64,000 nucleotides of DNA from Succinimonas sp045124755 (GTDB lineage: Bacteria > Pseudomonadota > Gammaproteobacteria > Enterobacterales > Succinivibrionaceae). Below the pieces are notes generated by a model, which worked only from the letters and a program-made list of their open reading frames with translations, was not told the DNA's origin and ran no database searches. Shown piece after piece: positions 9,501 to 18,256 of this stretch. The position numbers and the translations under genes are program-made. Where the stretch lies: NCBI RefSeq assembly GCF_045124755.1, contig NZ_JBGVMK010000140.1. One strand, written 5' to 3'. The stretch's first letter is position 1, and every line of letters starts with the position of its first letter.

Positions 9501-10797
9501 CGGGGGCTTTAACCCGGATTTTAATATAGGAGACTCCAGGGATGGCGGAGCCGTAGTGTTCATGATAAGAGCAGTCCCGGCAATCCCGGTAGTATACGAG
9601 AAGATAGTCCCCCTCCTCCTTGGGCGCCTTGATCCAGGAGCCGGTATGAGGAGCATAGAGCTCATCCACAGGTTTGGTGCGATCCAGGCTCTTCACATCC
9701 CGGAACCGCGTCTTCAGGGCCTCCGGGGTGTCCGGCACCAGATAAATGCGGCCGCCGGAAGCTGCCCGGACGCCGTTTATGGTGACAAAAAACTCCTCTC
9801 CGGGCACAAAGGTGTCCCGATCCAGACGGAAGGTAACGCTGTCCGCCGCCGTTACCTTGTAACCGAGCCGTCCCAGGGGAAAGATCTTGCCCTCATCGGT
9901 ACTGAAAACCCGGATCTCGTAGGAGCCGGGGAGAACCGGAGCCCGCACCTGATAAAAATCGTAATCGGCCTTCATGTAGTAGGGTTCATTGGTCATGCTG
10001 GCCTTCAGGGATGCCTCATACTCAAAGGGCGTCCCTGCGGCCGCGATGATCACGGCGATTTTGCGGGAGACCTCGGTGTACTGGGGCTTTCGGATGAAAA
10101 CCGTAAACCTTTCCCCCGGAGAACGAACGGCGGGAGCCCAGGAGCCGGCGTTAAGCTCAAACCCCGGCACCAGAATTTCGGTTACGGGATCCGTATTGTC
10201 AATGGCCGGAACGGAAACGCTGCCGGGAAAGGCCCGGGTTCCGCTCCCGAAAAACGCTTCCGGCCCCGAGACCGCAGGAGACGGACTTCCTTCCGGGGCC
10301 TCTCCCCCGGCTCCGAATGAGCCCAGATCCCGGGTGGGCTGAACGCCGCTGTCCGTAATCTCCGCTCCCATAGCCCGGAGAACTTCGGCCAGCCGTTCGT
10401 TATCCACCGTAACCTCCGCCCGCAGGAGGAGGTTTTTGCCGCTTTTCTGCTGCTTCAGAATGCTGACCTTGCCGGTAAAATCCTGCGGCCGGGCAATGAT
10501 CTCCGCGCGAATGCGCTTCATCTGAGATTTCACGAACTCCGGCCCGGCCATGGCGTTCATCACCTCCCGGGTGGCATTGAGCCGGGCATTGGTTTCCGCG
10601 GTGGCCTGATCCCGGCCCCGGGCATCCACGGTCACCGTGCCGGCCTCCGCAAGCCCCCAGGCCCCGGCGAGACAAAGAGAAAGCGCGAGGCCGGATCTCC
10701 GAAAAGCGCTCCTGAGACCGGCGCCGATCCGGTTCCGGAGACTCTCCCGGATCCGAAGCGAAAGACGATTAAACGAAGTCATGTTCTGTTCTCGCAT
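6547..10797 (-). CDS. Very large secreted cysteine-rich protein of unknown function
   Basis: 1416 residues. The start at 10797 is supported by AGGAAG 7 bases upstream; a second ATG five codons in lacks such a site. A basic n-region, a hydrophobic stretch and AEA before G (about residue 52) form a Sec signal peptide. Residues about 53-145 (VTVDARGRDQATAETNARLN onward) resemble in pattern the small alpha/beta domain of FlgT-N/LPP20 proteins. Residues about 190-640 are beta-rich, repeated Ig-like segments with phrases such as PGEYIASAES and PGNYEARLYS. The rest is mainly helical, ending in a cysteine-rich region (CECGWDNFD, SCLCNSSAG, GGCWAHGYGCWHYP). More than twenty cysteines suggest disulfide bonds outside the cytoplasm. 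It follows the ankyrin gene by 68 bases in the same direction, likely one transcript. I do not recognise the full-length family. Confidence 0.75.
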   Translation of the reverse strand: MREQNMTSFNRLSLRIRESLRNRIGAGLRSAFRRSGLALSLCLAGAWGLAEAGTVTVDARGRDQATAETNARLNATREVMNAMAGPEFVKSQMKRIRAEIIARPQDFTGKVSILKQQKSGKNLLLRAEVTVDNERLAEVLRAMGAEITDSGVQPTRDLGSFGAGGEAPEGSPSPAVSGPEAFFGSGTRAFPGSVSVPAIDNTDPVTEILVPGFELNAGSWAPAVRSPGERFTVFIRKPQYTEVSRKIAVIIAAAGTPFEYEASLKASMTNEPYYMKADYDFYQVRAPVLPGSYEIRVFSTDEGKIFPLGRLGYKVTAADSVTFRLDRDTFVPGEEFFVTINGVRAASGGRIYLVPDTPEALKTRFRDVKSLDRTKPVDELYAPHTGSWIKAPKEEGDYLLVYYRDCRDCSYHEHYGSAIPGVSYIKIRVKAPGAAPAQDRPRILVPEKIYAGSGFNFLADWPGRTDAPRGELRIKKKGRKDQHWGQRVTFNPGTQSYAVNPIFSPGEYIASAESEAGGKKVTSEIAFRVEPSLHSAEKAVITPEHDSIEPDTGLVITGTSVVEAEESSFVILVPRGTPEEVTSLLKKYGDKRQNVGHRIKFSVYYKTADMTPGNYEARLYSSADPYGRVLAKSPVRVLTPEEIAANEASLLRELDKPEPGLTEEDSLNKMKDRINREFYLPGSRKTGGNTAGVWEADYGNGMKACAAPGLMAASSGAEDLRRLYDALFGAGSYPEPDTGYSISFVPGSYGGIYDGIFDATGDYRFMKTKTTLADCSKALDEQINKMSRLDITLGRDGNLNAAIMEFGTAIFQNYQFATDLGKVRDAITLAAETTGNTLAIVDAINEKDMEGLAKNAMKLVLNTALKLCNDGSCLENMILKDPESLKARLTTLPKEQYAKIEQSLRSCPEGSMARLFASDMMEVRKHIELPDADFLKLYERAKKNEGKTLAFLDEVKTLRDTYKRTMTEYKALDKTFSTAEDLGTEFGRAWEGSTEMDIYGNAALTLLSLDPNFAMAVATVKLGYQASLASRDFINDTSIQRVYGYWKVLGDGDRDDTWKNDGEHTRRALAQAKKTMSKTLRNEMTQMALNGPNRRTANAFVSYVRKGGDMDNPAVELKPEDISDEEAFKYLRLQFRAWEKTEERNSDFKSELRDWARDFQNLNTPEYPRCESNFRTWHSGNVYQKRYYNSDGSRRGAVDVTKEGIWRFFSNWDGCEAEVAAFKEYAETRVRLEDELIQWGSGTDNNRCSRKTMKQKAKELMCLYVDGSDGPLRYKTEVAYIGCECGWDNFDADGKLHADFKRAKKMREREIEIVSRALGHNDLMSCLCNSSAGRENSGAAMGVGLIYHAKPGSKKSECGGVGGCWAHGYGCWHYPMPTDGKSLDSCGYYRYVRDHKAEAALRRKGIKKDRECYMGL

Positions 10798-10865
10798 TGC
10801 TGTTTCTTCCTTTACTGTTTGCGCCCGCTGCTGTTTCCGTCTGCTTTTGTTAGCGTTTTTGGCCG

Positions 10866-12422
10866 TTACTGCCCGGAGGCCTTTTCCGCCTTGCCGGAGT
10901 TTTCCTGCTCCTCGGCCTTTCGGAGCAGCTCGTCGATCCGGGTAAATTCCTGCTTTTTCTTCTCGTTTTCAGAGAGCTCGCTCCGGCGGAGATAGTCCCG
11001 GGCGGTGCGGCCGTTCTTATCCCGGAGTCCGGGAGAGGCCCCGGCCCGGAGCAGAACCGCTATGGTATCCGCGGCCGGAGCGGAGAGAGCCAGAGCCATA
11101 AGAGCGGTGCGGCCCTCATGATCCCGGGCATCAGCCTGAGCTCCGGCTGCCGTGAGAGCCTCCAGAGCAGCGCGGTTTCCGGCAAAAGCCGCCGTCATCA
11201 GGGGCGTCATGCCGGTCTCGGCCTCCTGTTCATTGACATCCGCCCCGGCATTTATCAGGGCCTTAACCGCGCCGGATTTGAGCCCGGCCGGGCCGGCATA
11301 GAAGAGCAGCCCGGCGCCCTCAGGAGTCTTTTCCTGAAGCTTTACCCCCTTTTCCAGAAAATACTCGGTGAGACCGGTGGCCGTGCCCCGGACTGCTCCG
11401 GCCATAATGGCGGCAGTCAGAATGTTTACGCCCCTTTTGTTTACGGCATTGAGATCCGCTCCGGCCTCCGCCAGAATTTTCACGAGATGATCCCGATCAC
11501 CGATCCGGCTCCTGCTGCCGGAAATGTATTCGTAAGCGGCGAGAGCGGGGGTATTGCCCAGATCATCCCGGGCATTCAGATCGGGTTTAAGCTCCAAAAG
11601 CTTTTTGAGAAAACGTTCCGAAGGATCGTAATGCATCAGAAAATTAAGGAGGGATTCCCCCTTGCTGTTCCGGGCTGCTATATCAGCCCCGCCGGCCAGA
11701 ATTCCGTCCAGAATGGCATCGTCGTACCTGAGCTCCGTCCGGCTGCCCCCGAGAGAGGCCTCCTGAATCAGGGGCCGGCCCTGGCGGGACATTTGGTTAA
11801 AATCAGTGCCGTACTTTTTGAAAAGATTCAGGATCTCCGCCTTCTTATCGTGATCCGGGGCATAGACTCTCATGGCCAGGAGCATCAGAGCGCTTTCCCC
11901 CTTCCGGCCCCGGGCATCGATATTGCCGGCGGAGCAGCCCTGCCTCATCACCTCGTGAAACACCTGCCTGTCATCGTTGAACATGGTCTCTATAAGCAGG
12001 GTGTCCCCGTCCGGAACCTTCTGCCCGGGATCGCATTTTCCGGCGGTTATGAAGGGCATTGCCGCGGCCAGCTTTTTAGTGCCGAAGGCGGCCATCCGGG
12101 CCGAATAACCGCCCCGGGGCGCATAGTCCGGATCCGCCCCGGAGTCCAGGGCGGCCTGAAAGAGAGCGGGATTCCGGCTTCTTCTCACGAGAGCGGTAAA
12201 CCCGGCTTCTCCATGCGGGCAGTCCCGGGGGATCTTTTGACCGCCTTTAAGACCGGCGATAAGGCGCTCTTCGTCTGAGGAGCCAAAATTCCGGTCGGAG
12301 TCGCAGATAAAGCTCGCGAATTCCCCGGGAGTCCAGGGCTTATCTTCCTCCGCCCGCAGTTCTCCGGAAAACAGCAGAACCGCCGCGATGGCGCTCAGGG
12401 CCATTAAGTCAGGTTTTCTCAT
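10866..12422 (-). CDS. Exported ankyrin-repeat protein
   Basis: 518 residues with an N-terminal signal peptide (MRKPDLMALSAIAAVLLFSG, predicted cleavage after LRA near residue 24), so it should act in the periplasm or outside. Ankyrin repeats fill most of the chain; typical phrases are GRKGESALMLLAM, NSKGESLLNFLM, DLGNTPALAAYE, ETGMTPLMTAAF and HEGRTALMALAL. The C-terminus is charged (SENEKKKQEFTRI and a Lys/Glu-rich tail). Ankyrin repeats bind other proteins. Its position 68 bases ahead of the giant secreted protein suggests they work together, but this is inference. The gene starts only 28 bases beyond the aroC terminator stem, so its promoter must overlap that element or the pair depends on read-through. 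Confidence 0.85.
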   Translation of the reverse strand: MRKPDLMALSAIAAVLLFSGELRAEEDKPWTPGEFASFICDSDRNFGSSDEERLIAGLKGGQKIPRDCPHGEAGFTALVRRSRNPALFQAALDSGADPDYAPRGGYSARMAAFGTKKLAAAMPFITAGKCDPGQKVPDGDTLLIETMFNDDRQVFHEVMRQGCSAGNIDARGRKGESALMLLAMRVYAPDHDKKAEILNLFKKYGTDFNQMSRQGRPLIQEASLGGSRTELRYDDAILDGILAGGADIAARNSKGESLLNFLMHYDPSERFLKKLLELKPDLNARDDLGNTPALAAYEYISGSRSRIGDRDHLVKILAEAGADLNAVNKRGVNILTAAIMAGAVRGTATGLTEYFLEKGVKLQEKTPEGAGLLFYAGPAGLKSGAVKALINAGADVNEQEAETGMTPLMTAAFAGNRAALEALTAAGAQADARDHEGRTALMALALSAPAADTIAVLLRAGASPGLRDKNGRTARDYLRRSELSENEKKKQEFTRIDELLRKAEEQENSGKAEKASGQ

Positions 12423-12441
12423 GTAACACGATTCCGATTCT

Positions 12442-12480
12442 GAAAAAAAAGTCCGAAGACAAAGGCCAGCCCCCGGACTA
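12442..12480 (-). terminator. Terminator after aroC
   Basis: On the minus strand AGTCCG (12474-12479) pairs with CGGACT (12450-12455) and is followed by a run of eight T (12443-12450). It lies about 47 bases beyond the aroC stop. Confidence 0.65.
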
Positions 12481-12526
12481 AAAACAATAAAGAGCAGCGT
12501 GCGCCCCGCTCTCAGGCTCTCTGTTA

Positions 12527-13630
12527 TCAGCCGTTCCCGGCAGAACCCGGGATCGCCGGCGTGGGACAGCGAACCTCGGCGTTCTGGGCCCGGTGTCTCA
12601 TCAAGTGATCCATAAGCACCAGTGCCAGCATGGCCTCGGCCACCGGCACCGCCCGGATCCCCACGCAGGGGTCGTGCCGCCCCTTGGTGACAATCTCCGC
12701 GGGGTTGCCTTCAATGTCAATGGTTTTTCCCGGCACCATAATGCTGGAGGTAGGCTTCAGGGCCATTCTGACCACAATATCCTGACCGGAGCTGATGCCC
12801 CCCAGAATGCCGCCGGCATGATTGGAAAGGAAGCCGGCCGGAGTGAGCTCGTCCCGGAATTCGGATCCCCGGGAGGACACTGCGGCAAAGCCGTCTCCGA
12901 TCTCCACAGCCTTCACAGCATTAATGCCCATCATGGCCGCGGCAATATCAGCGTCCAGCCGGCCGAATACCGGCTCCCCCAGTCCCGGGGGAACATTGCT
13001 TGCCGTAACCTCAACGAGAGCCCCGCAGGAATCCCGGGCCTTCAGAATGCCGTCCATGTATTCCCGGGCCTTGTCCGCCATGGCATTGTCGCACAGGAAA
13101 AACTCATTGAGATCCCGATCTCCCGGCACAACCCGCTCACAGGCCACGGGGCCGATCTGCCGGACATAGCCGGTGATGACCACGCCCTTTTCCGAGAGAT
13201 ATTTTCTGGCAATGGCACCGGCGGCCACCCGCATGGCGGTCTCCCGGGCCGAGGATCGGCCGCCGCCGCGGTAGTCCCGGATCCCGTACTTCTGCCAGTA
13301 GGTATAGTCCGCATGACCGGGTCTGAAGGTACGGGCGATATCCGCATAATCCCGGGAATGCTGATCCACGTTCAGAATCAGGAGTCCCACCGGAGTGCCG
13401 GTGGTTTTGCCCTCAAACACCCCGGAAACAATTTTGACGGTGTCCGGCTCCTGCCTCATGGTGGTGAATTTCCCGGAACCGGGACGTCTCCGGTCCAGAT
13501 CCGGCTGAATATCCGCCTCGGACAGGGACAGTCCCGGAGGACAGCCGTCCACAATGCCCATAAGACCGTAGCCATGGCTTTCGCCGCAGGTGGTGACCCG
13601 GAAAAGCTCCCCAAAGGTATTTCCGGCCAT
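12527..13630 (-). CDS. aroC: Chorismate synthase
   Basis: 367 residues, close to the usual 360. It converts 5-enolpyruvylshikimate-3-phosphate to chorismate with reduced FMN, the last common step of aromatic amino acid synthesis, in the cytoplasm. Signature segments are clear: CGESHGYGLMGIVDGCPPG near residue 11, FRPGHADYTYWQKYGIRDYR and GGRSSARETAMRVAAGAIAR around residues 100-140, and GNPAEIVTKGRHDPCVGIRA near the C-terminus. The start ATG overlaps the prmB stop by one base (TGATG), so translation is probably coupled. A good terminator follows. The prmB-aroC order is common in gammaproteobacteria. Confidence 0.97.
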   Translation of the reverse strand: MAGNTFGELFRVTTCGESHGYGLMGIVDGCPPGLSLSEADIQPDLDRRRPGSGKFTTMRQEPDTVKIVSGVFEGKTTGTPVGLLILNVDQHSRDYADIARTFRPGHADYTYWQKYGIRDYRGGGRSSARETAMRVAAGAIARKYLSEKGVVITGYVRQIGPVACERVVPGDRDLNEFFLCDNAMADKAREYMDGILKARDSCGALVEVTASNVPPGLGEPVFGRLDADIAAAMMGINAVKAVEIGDGFAAVSSRGSEFRDELTPAGFLSNHAGGILGGISSGQDIVVRMALKPTSSIMVPGKTIDIEGNPAEIVTKGRHDPCVGIRAVPVAEAMLALVLMDHLMRHRAQNAEVRCPTPAIPGSAGNG

Positions 13631-14664
13631 CAGCTGTTTTCCTCCTGCTTTCCGGAATCCTCTGCCGGGGTCTTGTCTTCGTCCTTGCGGTTATAAACGC
13701 TGAAGATCTCGGCAAATTCGATAAGCTCGTCATAGGTCAGCACAAAAACGCCCTCGCCGCCGTTCTTGAAGGTTACCCAGTGGAAAGGCACTTCAGGGAA
13801 TTCCTCCTCCAGAGCCGCTCTGCTGTTCCCCACCTCGCAGACCAGAATGCTGTTCTCATTCATGTAGTAGGAGGCGGAGGCCAGAAGGCGCTTCACCACG
13901 GAAAGCCCGTCATCCCCGGCCTCCAGGGCCAGTCTGGGCTCACGACGGTATTCCTCGGGCATGTTCTCGAGATCGACGGAATCAACATAAGGAGGATTGC
14001 AGACAATAAGGTCATAGCGCTCGTCTTCGGGAATGGCGCTGAAGAGATCGCTCTTGTAAGGGTAAACCACGTCCTCGAGGCCGTAGCTGGCGATATTAAT
14101 GGAGCAGACCTCCAGGGCATCGTCGCTGATATCCACCGCATCAATGGTGGTGCCCTTGCGGTACATGTCGGCGCAGGCAATGGCAATGCAGCCGCTGCCG
14201 GTGCACATGTCCAGAATTCTCCGGGGATAATGCTTGAGATAGGGCTTGAAGCTGGCCTGAATCATTTCGGCGATGGGGGATCTGGGAATGAGCACCCGGG
14301 GATCCACATAGAACTCCAGCCCGGAGAACCAGGCTCTGCCGGTAAGGTAAGCGGCCGGAATGCGATCCCGCACCCGGGACATCAGAAGCTTCGCAATATT
14401 CCCCTTCTCCCGGACGGTCAGCCGGGTCTCCAGAGTTTCCGCATCCGCCGGAGGATCGAGATTAATGGCGCACATCACCAGATACATGGCCTCATCCCAG
14501 CAGCTCTGGGTGCCGTGGCCGAGAAAAACGCCGCTTTCGATAAGATAGCTGGCGGCATAGCGCACCGCATCGTTAACGGTAACCATTTCCGAGACAAATT
14601 CATTGGAAATGTCTTCCGGAAATGCATCCAGCTCCGGAACATTAAGTACATTCATATCACTCAT
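13630..14664 (-). CDS. prmB: Ribosomal protein uL3 (L3) N5-glutamine methyltransferase
   Basis: 344 residues. Class I SAM-dependent methyltransferase that modifies a glutamine of ribosomal protein L3. The helical N-terminal part precedes the Rossmann domain with motif I ILDMCTGSGCIAIACAD (about residues 148-164) and the catalytic NPPY (CNPPYVDS, about 224-231). DMCTGSGCIAIA fits PrmB better than the release-factor enzyme PrmC. A charged tail of about 25 residues (NRKDEDKTPAEDSGKQEENS) extends beyond the usual end. The ATG at 14664 has AGGA about 10 bases upstream. First gene of a two-gene unit with aroC. Confidence 0.94.
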   Translation of the reverse strand: MSDMNVLNVPELDAFPEDISNEFVSEMVTVNDAVRYAASYLIESGVFLGHGTQSCWDEAMYLVMCAINLDPPADAETLETRLTVREKGNIAKLLMSRVRDRIPAAYLTGRAWFSGLEFYVDPRVLIPRSPIAEMIQASFKPYLKHYPRRILDMCTGSGCIAIACADMYRKGTTIDAVDISDDALEVCSINIASYGLEDVVYPYKSDLFSAIPEDERYDLIVCNPPYVDSVDLENMPEEYRREPRLALEAGDDGLSVVKRLLASASYYMNENSILVCEVGNSRAALEEEFPEVPFHWVTFKNGGEGVFVLTYDELIEFAEIFSVYNRKDEDKTPAEDSGKQEENS

Positions 14665-14951
14665 GATGGGGGATCCTGTTGTTTAAAAAGCTTTCCAGCT
14701 CTGTTCAGATTACATTGTCGCTGAATTATAGCGGCAATAATGCGTCCGCCGTAGAAAAAACAGCGTTTGAACGTTTCAGATGAACAATTTGTGAGCAAAA
14801 ACATAGAGTCATCCGGAAAGACCGGATAACAAAGACGATCAGGGGAGGCTGACCGGGCGCGGAAAAAAGCCGCATCAGCCGATTGCAGAGACGAAGGAAC
14901 ATAAGCGGCAGCATAAGAAAAGGCAGCATAAACTGAGCCAGACCGGAAAAG

Positions 14952-15155
14952 TCAGACAGCCTTGCTGCGCTTTATTTCCCGGTTAACCGCGGCAACCAGA
15001 TCCAGAGATCTCTTGTCCGCATCCCGGGGCAGCACCACCCCGCCGCGATCGAACTCGTAGGTGCCGAAGCCTTCCACGGAAAAACGCCCTCTGTAGAGAG
15101 TCCTGACATGTCTGGCAATAAGCGACGGCGTAAATTTTTTGTATACGCGGATCAT
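14952..15155 (-). CDS. Small basic protein of unknown function
   Basis: 67 residues beginning MIRVYKKFTPSLIARHVRTL and ending EIKRSKAV. A longer frame starts at 15260, but the ATG at 15155 has a strong AGGAGG 9 bases upstream and the extension looks like non-coding translation, so I choose the short form. The protein is basic and probably compact (RGRFSVEGFGTYEFDRGGVVLPR). No family recognised. It stands alone between prmB and sixA in the same direction. Confidence 0.55.
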   Translation of the reverse strand: MIRVYKKFTPSLIARHVRTLYRGRFSVEGFGTYEFDRGGVVLPRDADKRSLDLVAAVNREIKRSKAV

Positions 15156-15422
15156 AGGCGAGTCCCTCCTGCTGCGGGCAAAAGAAGAGCATCCTTTCAG
15201 CAAAGCCGGGAGAGCCGCCAGACTGCTTCCTGGCCCCGGCGGATTCATCCGTGAATCCATTCTCTTATGATAGCAGACCGCAGGAGCAAAAAAAGAGAAC
15301 CGCTCCGCAATCAGGGGCTCCCGGCTCCCTTTGAAGACTGAATACCTGATCCGGCCCGCATAAAAATCTGAACAAGCCCCGCCGGAGGTGTCCGGAAGCC
15401 TTGCGGAATGCCATATTCCGGT

Positions 15423-15899
15423 TCAGGGAGCATATGACGCTATCATTTCGTAGCATTGCTTTCCAGGAATATACCTGAGCGCCGTCAGAGCCGCCGGACT
15501 GTAGCTGAAAAAGGCATTCCGGTTCAGGAAGGCGGCATACTGAAGCTCGATGACCGGGATGTGGGTCACGATAATCACGTTCTTCCGGGAATACTCCTGC
15601 ATGATCAGCTCCGCAATGCCGGAGCCTCCCGGTCTCAGGGCCGCGTCCTGCTCCCTGCGAGCCGCCCGGACATAACGGGCCACGATGTCCGCGGTCTCGC
15701 AGGCCCGTTCCACGTCGCTGGAAAATATGACGTCAGCCTCCCGGAGTCCCAAGGTCTCGCTGATATAGCGGCCGGATTTCTCAGCCTGGGCAATGCCGAT
15801 CTCGTTAAGTCTCTTATGTCCGTCGGAGGCAACCGTGTAGTCGCCGTGCCGCATGAGAATAAGAAGTCCGCCCTCTGCGGGGTTTTTCTCTTGTTCCAT
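15423..15899 (-). CDS. sixA: Phosphohistidine phosphatase SixA
   Basis: 158 residues, the usual size. The histidine-phosphatase signature LILMRHGDY gives the nucleophile His18 (RHG, 17-19); SSDVERACETADIVARY (about 60-76) carries the conserved Ser/Arg pattern, and VTHIPVIELQ supplies the second His113. SixA removes phosphate from phosphohistidine, in E. coli on phosphotransfer proteins such as ArcB or the nitrogen PTS. It is divergently placed from the moxR operon. Confidence 0.88.
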   Translation of the reverse strand: MEQEKNPAEGGLLILMRHGDYTVASDGHKRLNEIGIAQAEKSGRYISETLGLREADVIFSSDVERACETADIVARYVRAARREQDAALRPGGSGIAELIMQEYSRKNVIIVTHIPVIELQYAAFLNRNAFFSYSPAALTALRYIPGKQCYEMIASYAP

Positions 15900-16275
15900 A
15901 AACTGCTCCCTGAAAATGATTTGACGGGCCGCCCCCGGCCCCGCGGAAAGCCGTCCTGAATAAAAAAGCGCCGGTAATGCCGTCCTGATGCCCTGAAAAC
16001 GGCAAAAGGTGATACAAGACCAATTTTGAAAGCCTGCTGAAAGAAAAAATTAACAGACTCGCAAATTTTCCATTATCTTAAAACAGATCTGAGCGATACG
16101 GGCTTTCCGCCTGCCGTTTCCCCGACAAAGGACACACTTTTCCGGGGACAGGGGCAGACAGAGGAGAGTCCGCATGCGCTATATTGTGGCGAAAACCGCC
16201 GAAGCCGCATGACAAAAGCTGCATGACCGGCTCTGCGGGGGTTGCCGCCGAGAACCAAAAAAAGGATTTTTTTTC
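15900..16275. promoter_or_regulatory. Divergent intergenic region sixA / moxR
   Basis: 376 bp between divergent genes; it must contain promoters for both. An AT-rich patch (about 16040-16085) is the likeliest promoter location. No specific operator recognised. moxR has AAGGA about 9 bases before its ATG. Confidence 0.4.
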
Positions 16276-17235
16276 ATGTCTAATGAAGCTGTGTTAAAGG
16301 TTCGCGAGTATATGAACCGCAACATCGTCGGCCAGCCTGAACTGGTAGACGGTCTGCTTACAGCGTTGCTCGCTGATGGTCACATTCTTGTTGAAGGCCC
16401 TCCGGGACTGGCTAAAACCCGCGCCATCAAGCTATTGGCCGAATGCATCGAGGGTCGTTTCCACCGTATTCAGTTTACCCCGGACCTCCTTCCTGCCGAC
16501 CTTACCGGTACTGATATTTACCGCCCGCAGGACGGCACTTTCGTGTTCCAGCCCGGCCCGCTCTTCCACCACCTGCTCCTGGCTGACGAAATCAACCGTT
16601 CTCCGGCCAAGGTGCAGTCGGCGCTGCTGGAAGCCATGGCCGAAAGACAGATCACCATCGGCAAAATGACCTACCGGCTTCCGGATCTGTTCCTGGTAAT
16701 GGCCACGCAGAACCCGCTGGAACAGGAAGGCACTTATCCTCTGCCGGAAGCTCAGCTCGACCGTTTCATGCTGAAGCTGGAGCTTAACTATCCGGATCAG
16801 GGCACCGAGCTTCAGATTCTCAGGCTTAATCACCTGGAATCCCGCAACGCCGCCCGGGAGGAACCGCCTTCGCTGACCCAGAACGAGCTGTTTGCCGCCA
16901 GAAGAGAGGTGCTTGAGGTTACGCTTCCCGATATTCTCGAGAGCTACATCATCAACCTGACCATGGCCACCCGCCGTCCGTACAGCTACGATTCCACCGA
17001 TCTGGCCAGATGGATTGCGTGCGGCGTATCGCCCCGCGCCACCATGGCGCTGGCCAACTGCGCCCGGGTGAACGCCTGGCTGGACAGCCGCAGCTACGTG
17101 GCTCCGGAAGACATTCAGTACTGCGTGTATCCGGTGTTCCGGCATCGTATGTTCCTGACCATGGAAGCGGAAGCTGACCGTGTGGATGCCAACCGCGTCA
17201 TCGAGCTCCTTACCAAGAAGGTAGTGGTAGCCTGA
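16276..17235 (+). CDS. MoxR-family AAA+ ATPase
   Basis: 319 residues. Walker A GPPGLAKT (41-48), Walker B LLLADEINR (100-108), sensor 1 ATQNP (143-147) and the EAQLDRF segment (about 159-165) are all intact. MoxR ATPases act as chaperone-like partners of von Willebrand factor A proteins, remodelling or activating client complexes at the membrane. It heads a six-gene operon (DUF58, DUF4381, BatA, BatB/TPR, BatD), the standard Bat context linked in other bacteria to stress or oxygen tolerance. A hairpin 15 bases past its stop may reduce downstream transcription. Confidence 0.93.
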   Translation: MSNEAVLKVREYMNRNIVGQPELVDGLLTALLADGHILVEGPPGLAKTRAIKLLAECIEGRFHRIQFTPDLLPADLTGTDIYRPQDGTFVFQPGPLFHHLLLADEINRSPAKVQSALLEAMAERQITIGKMTYRLPDLFLVMATQNPLEQEGTYPLPEAQLDRFMLKLELNYPDQGTELQILRLNHLESRNAAREEPPSLTQNELFAARREVLEVTLPDILESYIINLTMATRRPYSYDSTDLARWIACGVSPRATMALANCARVNAWLDSRSYVAPEDIQYCVYPVFRHRMFLTMEAEADRVDANRVIELLTKKVVVA

Positions 17236-17249
17236 GCGGATAAGACCAT

Positions 17250-17282
17250 GAGGAGCAGAGGCAACACTCTGCTTCTCTTTGT
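17250..17282 (+). terminator. Intra-operon hairpin after moxR
   Basis: AGCAGAG (17254-17260) and CTCTGCT (17267-17273) form a perfect stem with a 6-base loop, followed by a C/T-rich stretch rather than a true T run. It may be a weak terminator or processing site that sets moxR expression above the rest of the operon. Confidence 0.4.
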
Positions 17283-17335
17283 CTCAGCAGTATTTATTTC
17301 AGTGACAAACCGTTATGCACCAGAAGGATTAAACA

Positions 17336-18256
17336 ATGCCAAACGGGATTGAGCTTAAATTTGAGGAACTGATGCTGGTTCCTCCGTTGTCACAGCTATT
17401 ACCCAACATCATGGTTGCCAGTCAGCGCTATGGTCTTCTCAGAGCAAACAGCCGCGGCAGAGGAATGGAATTCTCAGAGGTTCGCTCCTACCAGCCCGGC
17501 GATGACATCAGAACCATCGACTGGCGAATCACCGCCCGCACCGGTAAGACCTTTACCAAGCTATTCAGAGAAGAGCGGGATCGCAACGTATACATTATTC
17601 TGGATCTGGATCCGGCCATGTATTTCGGATCCCAGGGCCAGCTCAAAGCGCGCTTCGCCGCCCTGATAGCGGCCTCCTGCGCCTGGCAGGCCTTTGACAT
17701 GAAGGACAAGGTCGGCGGCATGATCATTCTCGGCGACACCCCGATCCGGCACAAGCCCGGGGGCATGCGCGGCGATATGCTGGCCTGGATCCGCAAGGTT
17801 TACGAGGCCTATCAAATCGGTCTCCGGCGCCAGAACTTCGACTACTCCATCAGCAACGGCCTGGAGATCTTCGTGAATCACGCCCGGCCCGGCAGCGTCT
17901 TTCACATCATCAGCGATTTCTACCGTCTGAACGACAATGCCTGGCTTTATCTCCGCAGACTGAACAAGTCTCATATCGTGAGAACCTATCAGATCTACGA
18001 CAAGCTGGAAATGGAAATCGACGGCAAGGGCACCGTGGGCATCAACACCGGAAACAACCACGGCTACATCAGCTCTCTGAACCGGGACTTTGTAGAGAAT
18101 TACCGCCGCATCGGCGTCCACCGCATTCACAACATTAACCGCATGCTTACCGAAGCTTCTCAGAAAAACATCTGCATTGATGTCTCCGACCCGCTCCTGG
18201 GCAAGAGAGAAGAGCAGCAGGATGAAAGCGACAGTTCAGAAAACGAGGTGAAGTAA
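17336..18256 (+). CDS. DUF58 domain protein of the MoxR/Bat operon
   Basis: 306 residues. The DUF58 landmark GRGMEFSEVRSYQPGDDIRTIDW (about residues 41-63) followed by RTGKTFTKLFREERDRNVYIILDLDPAM is characteristic. The segment is a degenerate von Willebrand A fold; here DLDPAM replaces the metal-binding DxSxS. Probably cytoplasmic and membrane-associated, working with MoxR. ATG preceded by AGAAGGA. Its stop codon directly abuts the next gene. Confidence 0.9.
   Translation: MPNGIELKFEELMLVPPLSQLLPNIMVASQRYGLLRANSRGRGMEFSEVRSYQPGDDIRTIDWRITARTGKTFTKLFREERDRNVYIILDLDPAMYFGSQGQLKARFAALIAASCAWQAFDMKDKVGGMIILGDTPIRHKPGGMRGDMLAWIRKVYEAYQIGLRRQNFDYSISNGLEIFVNHARPGSVFHIISDFYRLNDNAWLYLRRLNKSHIVRTYQIYDKLEMEIDGKGTVGINTGNNHGYISSLNRDFVENYRRIGVHRIHNINRMLTEASQKNICIDVSDPLLGKREEQQDESDSSENEVK

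Noticed and set aside
8452..10320. 622-codon plus-strand open frame opposite the giant secreted protein
   Set aside because: Shadow of a real gene with signal peptide, ribosome site and terminator on the minus strand; the composition (many R, G, P) is typical of antisense translation.
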